A stretch of 64,000 nt of DNA. Origin: Lachnospiraceae bacterium (GTDB lineage: Bacteria > Bacillota > Clostridia > Lachnospirales > Lachnospiraceae). The translations under genes and the position numbers were made by a program. Location of the stretch: positions 119,404 through 183,403 of the forward strand of contig JAAUZD010000028.1 of NCBI GenBank assembly GCA_014804785.1, read 5' to 3'. This document shows positions 53,055 to 62,695 of the stretch, one piece after another. How positions within the stretch are numbered: the first letter of the stretch is position 1; every line of letters begins with the position of its first letter. The notes beneath the pieces are model-generated. The model had not been told where the DNA came from and did no database searches. It saw only the letters and a program-made list of their open reading frames with translations.

Positions 53055-53125
53055 AGCAGATGACGGGAATCGAACCCGCCTCCTCAGCTTGGGAAGCTGA
53101 TATTCTACCGATGAACTACATCTGC
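53055..53125 (-). tRNA. tRNA-Gly (anticodon CCC)
   Basis: The minus strand gives a full 71-nt cloverleaf: acceptor GCAGATG with CATCTGC, D-arm AGTTCATCGGTAGAAT, anticodon stem TCAGC/GCTGA with loop TTCCCAA and T-arm GGCGGGTTCGATTCCCGTC. The anticodon is CCC (glycine, GGG codons). Discriminator is T, as usual for tRNA-Gly. No CCA is encoded. It has its own promoter and terminator. Confidence 0.94.
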
Positions 53126-53134
53126 GTCTAAACC

Positions 53135-53163
53135 AGTATAACACAAGACAATTTTTCATTCAA
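53135..53163 (-). promoter_or_regulatory. Promoter of tRNA-Gly
   Basis: On the minus strand there is a -35 TTGAAT (53158-53163), a 17-bp spacer and a -10 TATACT (53135-53140), ten bases before the tRNA 5' end. Confidence 0.75.
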
Positions 53164-53223
53164 CCCAAAATTCATTTTAGGCATAGATTTCATCATGCTC
53201 ACAAAGCACCAAGAAGTTCTCCT

Positions 53224-55164
53224 CTATTCTTCAATTGCCCTGAAAAAGCCAAATTTCACTCCATTATACTCAAATTCTTCATGCAGATAAAAATGATCTG
53301 ATAAACCCGGGTATTCCTCCTGCATATACCAAAGGCTCGTCAACTGGCAGAAAAAGTATGGCTGGCTTTCCATCTCATACCGAATTTTTTCCATCGTATC
53401 CAACGGCATATTCAGATAAGACCACTCTGTCGAATGCACATGTGTATCCCTGTCTATCATCGACATAAGTTCGGGGACGCCCTCACCAAAAGCTGCAGCG
53501 TCTGGCGGAACCTGAACCCAAACATATTGAGCAAATTCCACTAATTCATCCCTTTTCCAGATTGTCTCTGAGGATGCTTTCCAGGCTTTCGGCATAGAAT
53601 AAATACTGTCAAACGCCATAATAAATAAAATCAGTGTCGTCACTACCCGGAGCGAAAGAAATAGGAATCGGTCAGGCTTTGCAAATATACTGTCCCCTTT
53701 TTCTTTCCATTCCAGATAAACGTCCTGGCTCTTTTGAAGAACAATAACCTGGAGGATCAACATAAGCAGCAGGGTAATGAACATGCTTCCCTCTACTGGA
53801 CGATTAATATAATAAAGCATCACCGTAAGGCTCAAAATTCCAAGAAAAAAGTAAAACGATTTAAGTCCCTTCTCTTTTCTATTCGGAAAGAGCGCTTGGA
53901 ACACCGCCAGACTAACCCCTCCCATAAATAATACTGCTGCCCCAATCCATGCATGCGTAACATTCGGAAGTTCCAGTTCGATTTTATCAATATAGTCTCT
54001 ATCCGAAATAAGGGGGAACATAAATTCCCTAAAGTCTAAAATAGAACCTCCGGTCAGAAGATTATACGCATTTATGACAATATACGATAACGCAAACGGA
54101 AGCAGTACATAAATTACCATCTCACGTATCAGCAGCAACACTTTCCGTACAGAAAAAGAAGTTCCATCCATAACAAGCGCAATCCACCTGTAGAGTGCAA
54201 AGGAAAGCATAGTGACAATTCCTACCTCTGTCGACCACACAAACGACAGCATCAATAAAATAACCGCCAGCAAATTATAATTCTTCCCCGTTTTATGCTC
54301 TTTCAAAGCAAGTACCGCCAGAATAACCGGAAAAATCATGCGATGAGGATGCACCTGAAGATAAACGCCTCCCTGCATCAGCATAAAATAGTATTCTCCT
54401 ATAGCAAACATACCAAGATAAAAAATTAAATCATTTTTTGCAAAATAATCAAGTATATATAAGAAAAGAAGAATCGAAATTCCTGCAAGAACTGCTGATA
54501 CCACAAAAATTCCCGTTAAATAATCTGTATGGAAGCATTTGTGCAGAAATTTGAGCACCGGCATATAAAGGATTCCGTAATGTCCATAAAGAGACTCCAT
54601 ATCTTTACTGTAAGGAATCAGCCAGCAGGTATTAATAATACTGTTTGTATAAGCATGACTGTGATAGGTACCGCCTTGAATATCCTGAAATATGTTAGGT
54701 GCATAAAACTGAATAGATGTCCCAAAAGTAAACAGCAATGAAATAACAAGACGAATCTTCTTTCTGATTTTCAGAGTTTTCTCTTTCGGTTCTTTACGCA
54801 AAATAAACAGCGAAGCCGCCACTCCAAGCATCATCAATACAATCCACAGCGGAAATGGGAAATACCCACGAATCAATTCTGACTGAATCAGTGAATATTC
54901 CGTATTTGTCTCATTTATATAAAACAATACAATCCACACTGTCAACAATGCAATTGCAAAAATACTCAAAATCTTCTCAATTGCCGGGTTTGCGCTTCTC
55001 CGCCTTCTTTCCATAATGAAATATGCCAATACTGCCACCCCGATAAAAACGGCACATGCAAATACAAAAAATTCCATATTGTGCAGAGGTATGACACTGC
55101 GCAGCATTGCAAAAAGAACAAAAGCAATGCTTCCTGCTAAAAAACTTTTTGCCTCTTTAGACAT
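53224..55164 (-). CDS. Large polytopic membrane protein, unknown function
   Basis: ATG 55164 is eight to ten bases after AAAGGA and gives 646 residues (MSKEAKSFLAGSIAFVLFAM and onward). There are about 12-13 membrane segments over residues 8-540 and a soluble C-terminus of about 110 residues ending near YNGVKFGFFRAI. The layout resembles GT-C glycosyltransferases or sugar-lipid polymer proteins, with an early loop containing YAPNIFQDIQGGTYHSHAYT, but the acidic GT-C motif is not clear, so no enzyme is claimed. It stands alone. Confidence 0.6.
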   Translation of the reverse strand: MSKEAKSFLAGSIAFVLFAMLRSVIPLHNMEFFVFACAVFIGVAVLAYFIMERRRRSANPAIEKILSIFAIALLTVWIVLFYINETNTEYSLIQSELIRGYFPFPLWIVLMMLGVAASLFILRKEPKEKTLKIRKKIRLVISLLFTFGTSIQFYAPNIFQDIQGGTYHSHAYTNSIINTCWLIPYSKDMESLYGHYGILYMPVLKFLHKCFHTDYLTGIFVVSAVLAGISILLFLYILDYFAKNDLIFYLGMFAIGEYYFMLMQGGVYLQVHPHRMIFPVILAVLALKEHKTGKNYNLLAVILLMLSFVWSTEVGIVTMLSFALYRWIALVMDGTSFSVRKVLLLIREMVIYVLLPFALSYIVINAYNLLTGGSILDFREFMFPLISDRDYIDKIELELPNVTHAWIGAAVLFMGGVSLAVFQALFPNRKEKGLKSFYFFLGILSLTVMLYYINRPVEGSMFITLLLMLILQVIVLQKSQDVYLEWKEKGDSIFAKPDRFLFLSLRVVTTLILFIMAFDSIYSMPKAWKASSETIWKRDELVEFAQYVWVQVPPDAAAFGEGVPELMSMIDRDTHVHSTEWSYLNMPLDTMEKIRYEMESQPYFFCQLTSLWYMQEEYPGLSDHFYLHEEFEYNGVKFGFFRAIEE

Positions 55165-55249
55165 AAAACGAATCCTTTCCAACAAAAATTTATTCTGAAT
55201 GAATTATAGCATATCCTTGCAAATTTACAATCAACATCATAAGAAACCA

Positions 55250-56362
55250 CTATTCCTTGCGCGTCAAATGCTCCGACTTAATATTTTCCAGTAAAATATC
55301 AAAAAAGGAACGCACCGTTTTCTGGATGCCCTTTTTCGTGGCATCATCCAACTCTTTTGCTGCCGCCGCAATATTCTGGAGACATTTTTTCCAATCTGCG
55401 CCAAATTCAAACACATTGGATGCCTCCGACGCAGAGACCACTTCATACAGGGTGTCCACAAAGGCATGAGTCTCTTCCTCCGTAAGTGAAAGAATCCACT
55501 CATTTAAAGCAGAATCCCGCATGATTTTGCTGCTGGTCATATTCTTTGCCCGTATAAAAGCATCTTCTCCCACCTTCCAACTGTATGTATTATGTTGGAG
55601 CAGCCCAATTCCTTTGCTTTCCACAATTTCATAATCACAGTGGTCTTCCAGAATCATCCCCACCAGCGAAGAACGGGGGATGAATTTGACTACCCTGTCG
55701 GCAATGGCATGGAAATTCCCCTGCTCACGGATTTCAGGTCTGAATCCCGGTCCGTCATTGTTAAACACCTTGAGCAACTTTTCTCTTGTCCTGTCAGCGC
55801 AGTTCATTGCTGCATAAACTGCAAGATTGCCGCCCTTGGAATGTCCTCCCGTGTAAAACTCGCCTGCCACATATCCGGCCACCCTATCCATATATTCCAC
55901 TGCCAACTGTTGGGCGTGAAGCGGCTTAGAAAAGGCAAGATTCATATCTTCCTTCCAGCCCACGATGTTCGCATCGGTTCCCCTATAGGCAATATAAATG
56001 TTCTTATCCTCCAGAACATAAGTCATTGCAGAAAACTGGGTTTCCTGATCTGCATTGATGATGTTGACATAATAATTCATCTTAAGAGAGCCAAATCTGA
56101 CGGACTGTGCCGCCGCAGCAAAAAGCTCTTTATTATTTTCCCGATACCAGTAATCGTCCAAAATCCTATCCCTTTCGGAATGATTGTAAATGTCCTGGAT
56201 ACTGACCGGCGTATTCCGCTTTTCAATGCCGGGCACAAATTGTTCATAATGCAGATACACCAGCTGGCATAAAACCAGACTGTCCACTTCATTTAAAGGT
56301 TTCTCCGAAAAGGTATTCTGTCCGCATTCTTTTACATAGTCAATGATATTCCCCATAATCAT
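55250..56362 (-). CDS. Mbeg1-like (DUF2974) alpha/beta hydrolase
   Basis: The 370-residue product has the serine-hydrolase elbow YTGGHSKGGNLAVYAAMN (G-H-S-K-G) and the start MIMGNIIDYVKECGQNTFSE, with NIYIAYRGTD in between, all typical of DUF2974/Mbeg1-like lipase-fold proteins common in gut Firmicutes. HNTYSWKV follows the nucleophile half. It is cytosolic, as no signal peptide is visible. Substrate unknown. Confidence 0.83.
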   Translation of the reverse strand: MIMGNIIDYVKECGQNTFSEKPLNEVDSLVLCQLVYLHYEQFVPGIEKRNTPVSIQDIYNHSERDRILDDYWYRENNKELFAAAAQSVRFGSLKMNYYVNIINADQETQFSAMTYVLEDKNIYIAYRGTDANIVGWKEDMNLAFSKPLHAQQLAVEYMDRVAGYVAGEFYTGGHSKGGNLAVYAAMNCADRTREKLLKVFNNDGPGFRPEIREQGNFHAIADRVVKFIPRSSLVGMILEDHCDYEIVESKGIGLLQHNTYSWKVGEDAFIRAKNMTSSKIMRDSALNEWILSLTEEETHAFVDTLYEVVSASEASNVFEFGADWKKCLQNIAAAAKELDDATKKGIQKTVRSFFDILLENIKSEHLTRKE

Positions 56363-56434
56363 TTTCGCCTTTCTGTCATTCCATCACTTGCAACCTATCA
56401 CTTTTGCAGACTGCCTCACATTTCTCCATGAAAC

Positions 56435-57562
56435 TCAATATAACGTCCCGTCATAGTATTGTAAAAGCAACTGCACCACCCGGCTGTAACTGACAGTGCC
56501 ATCCGCCACTCCATTTAATGTAAGAGTCGTATCTAAAAAGGTGTCTGCCGCCTGTTTTACCGTTTCTGTGCTTAAAACAGCTTTTTCTTCCACCTGCTCC
56601 CACGCCTCATCTGTAAGGAACATTTTATCATCAGCTACCTGCCGGGAAATCTGCGGATGCTCCATATATATTTCCGCGTCCTCACCTATCGCCCTTATAA
56701 AATCCCTGTCAAGATAACCAATCACGCTTAGGTAAGCGCTGTACCTAAATAACGGATCTTCTGCATCCACACAGGCAAGATAACCAATAAAATTCGCTTC
56801 GTCCTCTAAAATAAATCCCTTTAAATGGGACAATTCATGACACATGGTCACTGGCATATTGGTAATATACATCTGTTTATTATAGTTTGCCTCCATGGAA
56901 AAAGGAAAATAATAGCCCATGATATACTGCTGGCTGTAAAATCCTGACAAAAACAATTTCTTAGGGTAGGGATAATATCCCTGCAGATTTTCAAATCGCT
57001 CCCCCAGCCTCTGCATCTGCCTTACTGCCTCTTCCTCCATATTTCCCTGATGAAGCAGATATCCCTGTTCATTCCTCTCAAAGACCGGTGCCAGTTCATT
57101 TGCTTTTACCACTACATAATCCCTGAGCGCTGCAATTTCCCTGGCACCATATTCCGCCTCTGGGTCGCCACCAATTTCAAACCTTTCATTCATAGGAGAT
57201 GCCTGATACAAAAGGAAACAATTCAAAGTCATAACCATGCAAACAATGCCAAATACCCAGTAGAAAAAAAGAGCATACTTTCTATATCCCCTCTTCCAGC
57301 TCTCAGGAAGCCTGCGTCTCATAATCATATAAGCAATACCTCCTGCCGCAAGAATGAAGGTAAGCAGAACAGCAAGATAAAGCATCCACTCTCCCACAGA
57401 AAAAGGAAAAAGACCGGTTAATCTCCCATAAGTCTCCACCCAGACAGGAAAAATATGATTTACATAAAAATTACTAAATCCCTTCCATACTCTTCCTGCA
57501 ATATTCAGAAGTACAGAAAGCATAATCATCACAGCCGGTACCCAGAGTTTCCATTTTTTCAA
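56435..57562 (-). CDS. DUF3810 membrane protein with HExxH motif
   Basis: The frame is open from 57682, but the TTG at 57562 lies eight bases after AAGGAG and gives 375 residues beginning KKWKLWVPAVMIMLSVLLNI. Three membrane segments lie in the first 145 residues, then a soluble domain with PVTMCHELSHLKGFILEDEA and NFIGYLACV, the H-E-L-S-H plus E-D-E-A zinc-protease pattern of DUF3810. The longer frame overlaps the divergent AGCS gene and is rejected. Possibly a membrane-bound metallopeptidase; substrate unknown. Confidence 0.83.
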   Translation of the reverse strand: MKKWKLWVPAVMIMLSVLLNIAGRVWKGFSNFYVNHIFPVWVETYGRLTGLFPFSVGEWMLYLAVLLTFILAAGGIAYMIMRRRLPESWKRGYRKYALFFYWVFGIVCMVMTLNCFLLYQASPMNERFEIGGDPEAEYGAREIAALRDYVVVKANELAPVFERNEQGYLLHQGNMEEEAVRQMQRLGERFENLQGYYPYPKKLFLSGFYSQQYIMGYYFPFSMEANYNKQMYITNMPVTMCHELSHLKGFILEDEANFIGYLACVDAEDPLFRYSAYLSVIGYLDRDFIRAIGEDAEIYMEHPQISRQVADDKMFLTDEAWEQVEEKAVLSTETVKQAADTFLDTTLTLNGVADGTVSYSRVVQLLLQYYDGTLY

Positions 57563-57673
57563 TCCTAAGACTCCTTTACGCCTATATCCTTTTATCAAAA
57601 AGTACTCATATCCTTTCCCCTGAAATACTATATTAATAGTAAGACATCCTAAGGCTTCGCGCCTGGTCAGGAA

Positions 57674-58993
57674 ATGATGCAAGCAATTCTAAATCTTATT
57701 CAGTCCATCAATCAGTTTTTGTGGAGCGGTCCCCTTTTATTCCTGCTGATGGGTACGCATCTATATTTTACCATGAAACTACACTTTCCGCAGAAAAATA
57801 TTTTTAAAGCCATCCGGCTTTCCATAACACCTGCAAACAACAAAGAGGGAAACAATCTCTCTGCTTTTGCAACGCTCTCCACCACTCTTGCGGCTACTCT
57901 GGGCACCGGCAATATCATAGGCGTCTCCACCGCAGTCGCTCTGGGCGGTCCGGGCGCCATCTTCTGGTGCTGGATTACAGGAATTCTGGGGATGGCAACC
58001 GCTTATTCAGAATGTTTCTTAAGTGTCCGCTTCCGGAGCCGCGACAAGGACGGCACCTACCAGGGGGGACCTATGTATGTGTGGGAAAACGGTTTACATA
58101 ATAAATCCATAGGCAAATTTTATGGTCTGCTCACACTGATTGCCGCTTTTGGCGTGGGGTGTACCACCCAGTCCAATTCCATCACCCAGACCACCTCTTT
58201 AAGCTTTGGCCTAAATCCCCATATTGCTGGATTTCTCGCCGCTTTTACAGCTGGTCTGGTCATCGTGGGCGGAATCCGTTCCATAGGCAATGTATGCGTA
58301 AAAATCGTTCCTTTTCTCGGCATCCTTTATACGGCAAGCTGCCTCTTCCTGCTTATCATAAATCGGGAAGCCTTTGTGCCTGCAATCCAGTTGATCCTCA
58401 CCCATGCACTGGCTCCCCGGGCAGCCTTAGGCGGCGCTGTCGGTTCTTCCCTGATGCTGACCGCCCGTTACGGCATTGCCAGAGGACTTTTTACCAATGA
58501 GGCAGGCATTGGAACCGCAGCTATTGCCGCTGCCGCCTCAGAAACCGACAATCCCGCTCATCAGGCTTATGTGTCCATGACGGCTGTCTTCTGGGACACG
58601 GTTGTCATGTGCCTCTTAAGCGGTCTTGTCATCGTCACCAATATGCTCCTGCACCCTGAGTCCACTGCCGGAGTCAACGAAGCAGGGCTTACGGATGCTG
58701 CCTTTTCTTATCTGCCGCTGTTTGGCAACGCTTTCCTATCCATATGCCTTATAGCCTTTGCCATCACCACATTGATTGGATGGTCCTACCTTGGAGAACA
58801 GGCTTACCTCTATCTGACTGGTAACAAGGGGATCTCCTTTTTCAAAGTGGCTTATATCGTTATGATTTATGTAGGCGCCGTCCTTCCCCTAAATCTGGTC
58901 TGGGAGTGCACCGACCTGATCAATGCTTTTATGGTCATCCCAAATGTGGCAGCGCTGTTCCTGCTGCAAAAGTACCTGCATTCCAGAATATGA
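57674..58993 (+). CDS. Sodium:alanine/glycine symporter, AGCS family
   Basis: The 439-residue transporter has about ten membrane segments and AGCS signatures: LSTTLAATLGTGNIIGVSTA early, GGPMYVWENG, then RYGIARGLFTNEAGIGTAAI and LIGWSYLGEQAYLYL. It imports small neutral amino acids with sodium. It lies divergently from the DUF3810 gene, with a start context GTCAGGAAATG and two consecutive ATGs (57674 and 57677). Confidence 0.92.
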   Translation: MMQAILNLIQSINQFLWSGPLLFLLMGTHLYFTMKLHFPQKNIFKAIRLSITPANNKEGNNLSAFATLSTTLAATLGTGNIIGVSTAVALGGPGAIFWCWITGILGMATAYSECFLSVRFRSRDKDGTYQGGPMYVWENGLHNKSIGKFYGLLTLIAAFGVGCTTQSNSITQTTSLSFGLNPHIAGFLAAFTAGLVIVGGIRSIGNVCVKIVPFLGILYTASCLFLLIINREAFVPAIQLILTHALAPRAALGGAVGSSLMLTARYGIARGLFTNEAGIGTAAIAAAASETDNPAHQAYVSMTAVFWDTVVMCLLSGLVIVTNMLLHPESTAGVNEAGLTDAAFSYLPLFGNAFLSICLIAFAITTLIGWSYLGEQAYLYLTGNKGISFFKVAYIVMIYVGAVLPLNLVWECTDLINAFMVIPNVAALFLLQKYLHSRI

Positions 58994-59085
58994 GAAATTA
59001 CTTATTTTTGCTTTCATTCTCCATTTGCATATTTCCTGTTTAGTCATTATAATACTGAATGATATTATTGACAGCATGGAGGATT

Positions 59086-60381
59086 ATGATGAAAAAGAAA
59101 TATGCGGGATATATTTTCCCTTCTATGCTTTCCTTTTTACTTACAGGAATTTATTCCATCGTGGACGGTATTTTTGTAGGCAGGGCTATGGGGGATCCCG
59201 GACTTGCCGCTATCAATATTGCATGGCCATTGGTTGCCCTTATTATTTCCCTTGGTACCGGTATCGGGATGGGGGCTGCCGTAACAGTGTCCCTGAATAC
59301 AGGCGCAGGAAATACGGAAAAAGCAAAAAAGGCGGAAGGAAACGCTTTCCTTCTGCTTTTTGCGGGCGCTCTTTTATTGACTTTCACCCTTTATCTGTTC
59401 GGCACGCCGCTTCTTAAACTGCTCGGCGCTAAAGGAAATCTGCTTCCTCTTGCCGAATCCTACCTAAAGTACATTCTGCTGGGCGGTATCGTTCAGACTT
59501 TTGCTTCCGGCATGGTTCCCCTTATGCGTAACCATGGCGCTTCTTTTTATGCCATGTGCGCCATGGCTCTTGGATGCGTTTCAAACATCCTGCTGGATTA
59601 TCTTTTAGTCATGGTCTTAAATCTTGGGCTGATGGGAGCTGCCCTTGCCACTGTGCTCGGACAGGTGCTCACCTTAATCCTTGGCATCGCTTTTTATATG
59701 AGAAAAAAGAACCGCATCTCCTTTTCTTACATGCATCCTGAAAAGGAAACGGTTCTGTCTATCCTGCGGGTGGCTGCATCCCCTTTTGGGCTGACCTACC
59801 TGCCTTCTGTCACCATCATCTTCATGAATTTACAGGCGCTTAAATACGGCGGTGAGGAAGCTGTCAGCGCCTATGCTGTGCTTGCTTACATTATTTCTTT
59901 TATGGAGCTCCTTGTACAGGGAATCGGTGACGGAAGCCAGCCACTGCTTTCTTTAAGTGAGGGAAGTGGCGATCAAAAGTCTCTAAAAACCTACGCCCGA
60001 TGGACTTTCCTGCTTGGAATCGGCTTTGGCTGCGCCGGTGCCGTGTTCTTTACGCTGATGCGGAATCTCATTCCTGTTTTTTACGGCACTTCCCCGGAAG
60101 CTGCTTCCTATATTGTTTATGCCACACCCTTTTTCGCTCTGGTCATGGCGCTTTATGGGCTTACCAAACCTGCGGTTTCCTACTTTTACGCCACACACAA
60201 GATTGTATACTCCAGCCTTCTGGTGTATGGGGAAATCCTGTTGACAATCGTGTTTATCTTTCTACTGCCGTTATTTTGGGGAATCAGCGGAGTGTGGTAT
60301 ACCATTCCTGCCGTTCAGATTGTTCTGGGGATATGCAGCGTGATGTTTTTACGCCTCAATCTGCCCGGAATCCGCCATTAG
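59086..60381 (+). CDS. MATE family efflux transporter
   Basis: The ATG pair at 59086/59089 follows GGAGG at three to six bases; the upstream frame from 59059 adds unrelated residues. About 431 residues with 12 membrane segments: KYAGYIFPSMLSFLLTGIYS, GIGMGAAVTVSLNTGAGNTE and PLMRNHGASFYAMCAMALGC are typical MATE features. A drug/cation antiporter of unknown substrate, 35% or so the same layout as the second MATE at 27.5 kb but clearly a different subfamily. Its 3' end overlaps the Dus gene by 26 bases on the opposite strand. Confidence 0.9.
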   Translation: MMKKKYAGYIFPSMLSFLLTGIYSIVDGIFVGRAMGDPGLAAINIAWPLVALIISLGTGIGMGAAVTVSLNTGAGNTEKAKKAEGNAFLLLFAGALLLTFTLYLFGTPLLKLLGAKGNLLPLAESYLKYILLGGIVQTFASGMVPLMRNHGASFYAMCAMALGCVSNILLDYLLVMVLNLGLMGAALATVLGQVLTLILGIAFYMRKKNRISFSYMHPEKETVLSILRVAASPFGLTYLPSVTIIFMNLQALKYGGEEAVSAYAVLAYIISFMELLVQGIGDGSQPLLSLSEGSGDQKSLKTYARWTFLLGIGFGCAGAVFFTLMRNLIPVFYGTSPEAASYIVYATPFFALVMALYGLTKPAVSYFYATHKIVYSSLLVYGEILLTIVFIFLLPLFWGISGVWYTIPAVQIVLGICSVMFLRLNLPGIRH

Positions 60382-61318
60382 GAATAAAGGGGCATTGGGC
60401 AAACAGCGCGTTGACAGCTGCTTCATACTCTGCAAAGTTTTTTGCTTTTCGAATCTTCTTTATATACCTGTCACGTTCTCCAAACAGGAATTGAAAATAG
60501 TTCCACAGCTCTTTCATTTTGAACAATGTGTTTTTATCCCCTGACATTATCTTGCTGTAATCATGATAAAGACGATCGTGGAAAGTCTTCCATTCTTCCT
60601 TCTTTATGGTCTTTCCTGTGCGAATTTGTAAAAGCAGTCCCGGATTGGCAAGCAGTCCCCTGCCCAACATGATTCTGTTAAGTCTGGGAAAGCGTTCCGT
60701 AATCATCTGATAATCCTGTATCGTAAAAATATCTCCGTTGTAGCACACCGGCGCTCTGCTCTTTTTAAGGGCATAGGCAAAAGCATCCAGATAAGGATGA
60801 TTCCTGTAAAAATCCTCCCGCACCCTTGGATGCACAATCAGTTCCGACAGGGGGTACTGGTTGTAAACGTCTAGAATCTCCTCAAATTCTTCCGCCCTTT
60901 CCATGCCGATTCTGGTCTTAACGGAAACTTTTACCGGCGGATTTTCAAATGCCCCGTCCAGAAATTCCTTTAACACGCTTGTATCCGCTAAAAGCCCGGC
61001 ACCTTTTTTCTTGGTCACTACCGTCGGATAAGGGCACCCGATATTCAAATTTACTTCCTCATACCCCATTTCGGATAATCTATGCAGGTAATGATTCACC
61101 TCCGCACCGCTGTTGCCAAGAAGCTGGGGAATCGTCTTCATTCCCTTATTATGCTCTGCGCTAAGATCTTCCAGTTCGCGGGTTTTGGTAAGCCCATTCT
61201 GACTTACTGCAATAAAAGGAGTAAAATACTGATCTATTCCGCAGTCAAATAAATCATGATATGCATTTCGGTAAATATACCCTGTTATTCCCTCAAGGGG
61301 AGCAAAATATAATTTCAT
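60356..61318 (-). CDS. tRNA-dihydrouridine synthase family protein
   Basis: The 320-residue product has the Dus pattern: YFAPLEGITGYIYRNAYHDL at the start, the catalytic Cys region LNIGCPYPTVVTKKKGAGLL, PVKVSVKTRIGM, ELIVHPRVRED and PVCYNGDIFTIQDY, then RIMLGRGLLANPGLL. It reduces specific uridines in the D-loop of tRNAs with FMN. The G-C-P-Y-P-T-V form of the active site differs from the usual G-C-P-x-x-x-V only slightly. It is 11 bp downstream of birA and probably co-transcribed. Confidence 0.9.
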   Translation of the reverse strand: MKLYFAPLEGITGYIYRNAYHDLFDCGIDQYFTPFIAVSQNGLTKTRELEDLSAEHNKGMKTIPQLLGNSGAEVNHYLHRLSEMGYEEVNLNIGCPYPTVVTKKKGAGLLADTSVLKEFLDGAFENPPVKVSVKTRIGMERAEEFEEILDVYNQYPLSELIVHPRVREDFYRNHPYLDAFAYALKKSRAPVCYNGDIFTIQDYQMITERFPRLNRIMLGRGLLANPGLLLQIRTGKTIKKEEWKTFHDRLYHDYSKIMSGDKNTLFKMKELWNYFQFLFGERDRYIKKIRKAKNFAEYEAAVNALFAQCPFIPNGGFRAD

Positions 61319-61328
61319 CTTCCGACTT

Positions 61329-62342
61329 TTACTCCATCTTAATGCTGATTTCTCCGCTGGAAAGAAATTCTATCGTTCCGTCGTCATACTGGACTTTTAG
61401 ATGACAGGCATCATCAATTCCCAGAACCTGTGCAAACTCCCTGTCTGCTGCTTCATCCGCTGCTTTCCGAGACGCTCCTCCGGGCGTAATGATACGGACC
61501 CTTTTTCCCACAACAAAGGAACGTCTGCGGTATGCTTCCAGATAATCTTTCGAAGGAAAATTCTGATAATATTTCATAAAGTTGACCAGGAATTCTACCG
61601 AAAGGCGATTGCGCATGTTTTCCTGTGCAATGTCATGAGTAAACACTGCACCCGCCACATCCCTGATTTCCTCCGGGAAGCCGCCAGACGGTTCGTAAAT
61701 ATTGATTCCGATTCCCACTACCACATATTCCAGCTTTCCTTCTTCCAAGGATGCTGAACCTTCCGTCAGAATGCCCGAAATCTTTTTCCCCCGGAGCCAG
61801 ACATCATTCACCCATTTAATCTGCACCGGTTCTTCCACAATCGTTTCAACAGCTTCCGCCGCCGCCACCGCCGTCAAAGTGGTGAGCATCGTTCCTTCCT
61901 CCGGTCCCACGTCGGGATGCAGAAGAAGACTTAAATATAGTCCTGTTCCCTCCGGGGAGTAAAAAGAACGGCCTCTCCTGCCTCTGCCTGCACTCTGTTC
62001 TTCTGCCAGCAGTACCATATTGCGCTTTTCTCCGTCTGCAACATACTGCTTCAATACATTGTTGGTAGAATCAACTATTTTTTCTACCTGCACCGCAAGA
62101 TTGATTCCGTGCTCCTTAAGTTTTTGCTCAATAAAAGCAGCAGAAAGCACATCCGGTGCCTTCTGCAGAATATAGCCTTTATTATTCACTGCCTCAATTG
62201 CATACCCATCCTTCTGGAGCCCTTTTACGGCTTTCCATATGCTGGCTCTGGTTACAGACAGCCGGTCAGCAATTTCCTGACCAGAAAAAAATTCACCGCG
62301 ATGATTCTCCAACAGGAGAAGTACCTGATCTTTTATCGTCAT
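61329..62342 (-). CDS. birA: Biotin-[acetyl-CoA-carboxylase] ligase and biotin repressor
   Basis: The 337-residue product has an N-terminal HTH (EIADRLSVTRASIWKAVKGL), the ATP/biotin-binding loop AGRGRRGRSFYSPEGTGLYL, the IKWVNDVWLRGKKISGILTE core and a C-terminal SH3-like domain. It attaches biotin to carboxylases and represses biotin genes. Motif order and length match group II BirA. It heads a two-gene unit with dus. Confidence 0.94.
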   Translation of the reverse strand: MTIKDQVLLLLENHRGEFFSGQEIADRLSVTRASIWKAVKGLQKDGYAIEAVNNKGYILQKAPDVLSAAFIEQKLKEHGINLAVQVEKIVDSTNNVLKQYVADGEKRNMVLLAEEQSAGRGRRGRSFYSPEGTGLYLSLLLHPDVGPEEGTMLTTLTAVAAAEAVETIVEEPVQIKWVNDVWLRGKKISGILTEGSASLEEGKLEYVVVGIGINIYEPSGGFPEEIRDVAGAVFTHDIAQENMRNRLSVEFLVNFMKYYQNFPSKDYLEAYRRRSFVVGKRVRIITPGGASRKAADEAADREFAQVLGIDDACHLKVQYDDGTIEFLSSGEISIKME

Positions 62343-62468
62343 AGTGTTTCATCTCCTCTTCCAATACATATAGTATAATTTAATCGGAGAAAAATGTAAA
62401 CAAACTGCGTTGTTGAAGTTTACTGTTATTCTTTTATAATTGTTTAAGAATTTTAATTATTTTATATC

Positions 62469-62497
62469 TTGCTATTCTTTCTTCCCATACATATAAT
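62469..62497 (+). promoter_or_regulatory. Near-consensus promoter before a structured transcript
   Basis: A -35 TTGCTA (62469-62474), a 17-bp spacer and a -10 TATAAT (62492-62497) on the plus strand, the best promoter in the 62.3-62.7 kb gap. Confidence 0.65.
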
Positions 62498-62503
62498 ACA
62501 AGT

Positions 62504-62643
62504 GAGTAGAGATACTTGTCGGTCATCACGACCAGAATATGATGAACGTGTATGTTTAACTTCCGAAAGCGACGGGGTGCTTCACAGCGTAGAATATCGC
62601 TTACGTGTCAAACGGGACTTGTCACAAGGCAGTCCCGTTTTTT
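62504..62643 (+). ncRNA. Candidate 140-nt non-coding RNA or leader ending in an intrinsic terminator
   Basis: The segment lies between a strong promoter and an excellent terminator: AAACGGGACT (62610-62619) with AGTCCCGTTT (62631-62640), an 11-base loop and a run of six T. Other stems are visible near the 5' end (ACAAGT/ACTTGT and GGTC/GACC) and in the middle (ACA-CGTA with TACG-TGT around 62584-62608). It lacks a convincing open frame. It contains GGGGTGC and CAGCGTAG, which recall the TPP riboswitch, but the other TPP motifs are absent. Could be a stand-alone RNA or an attenuator for the small ORFs that follow. Confidence 0.55.
62610..62643 (+). terminator. Intrinsic terminator at 62.6 kb
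   Basis: A perfect 10-bp stem AAACGGGACT/AGTCCCGTTT with an 11-base loop and a T6 tract on the plus strand; no annotated coding gene ends just before it, so it ends the candidate RNA. Confidence 0.85.
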
Positions 62644-62695
62644 ATCACAATTCTCAAAATCTATTCTCTTGTCTTTGCCAGAAAGGGGAAATCTC

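Noticed and set aside
57563-57682. Longer DUF3810 frame overlapping the divergent symporter gene
   Set aside because: It lacks a ribosome binding site and covers the symporter's promoter region; the TTG at 57562 has AAGGAG.
62504-62643. TPP riboswitch, because GGGGTGC and CAGCGTAG are present
   Set aside because: The CUGAGA and ACCUGAUC blocks are missing and the two matches lie too close together; treated as an unclassified RNA.
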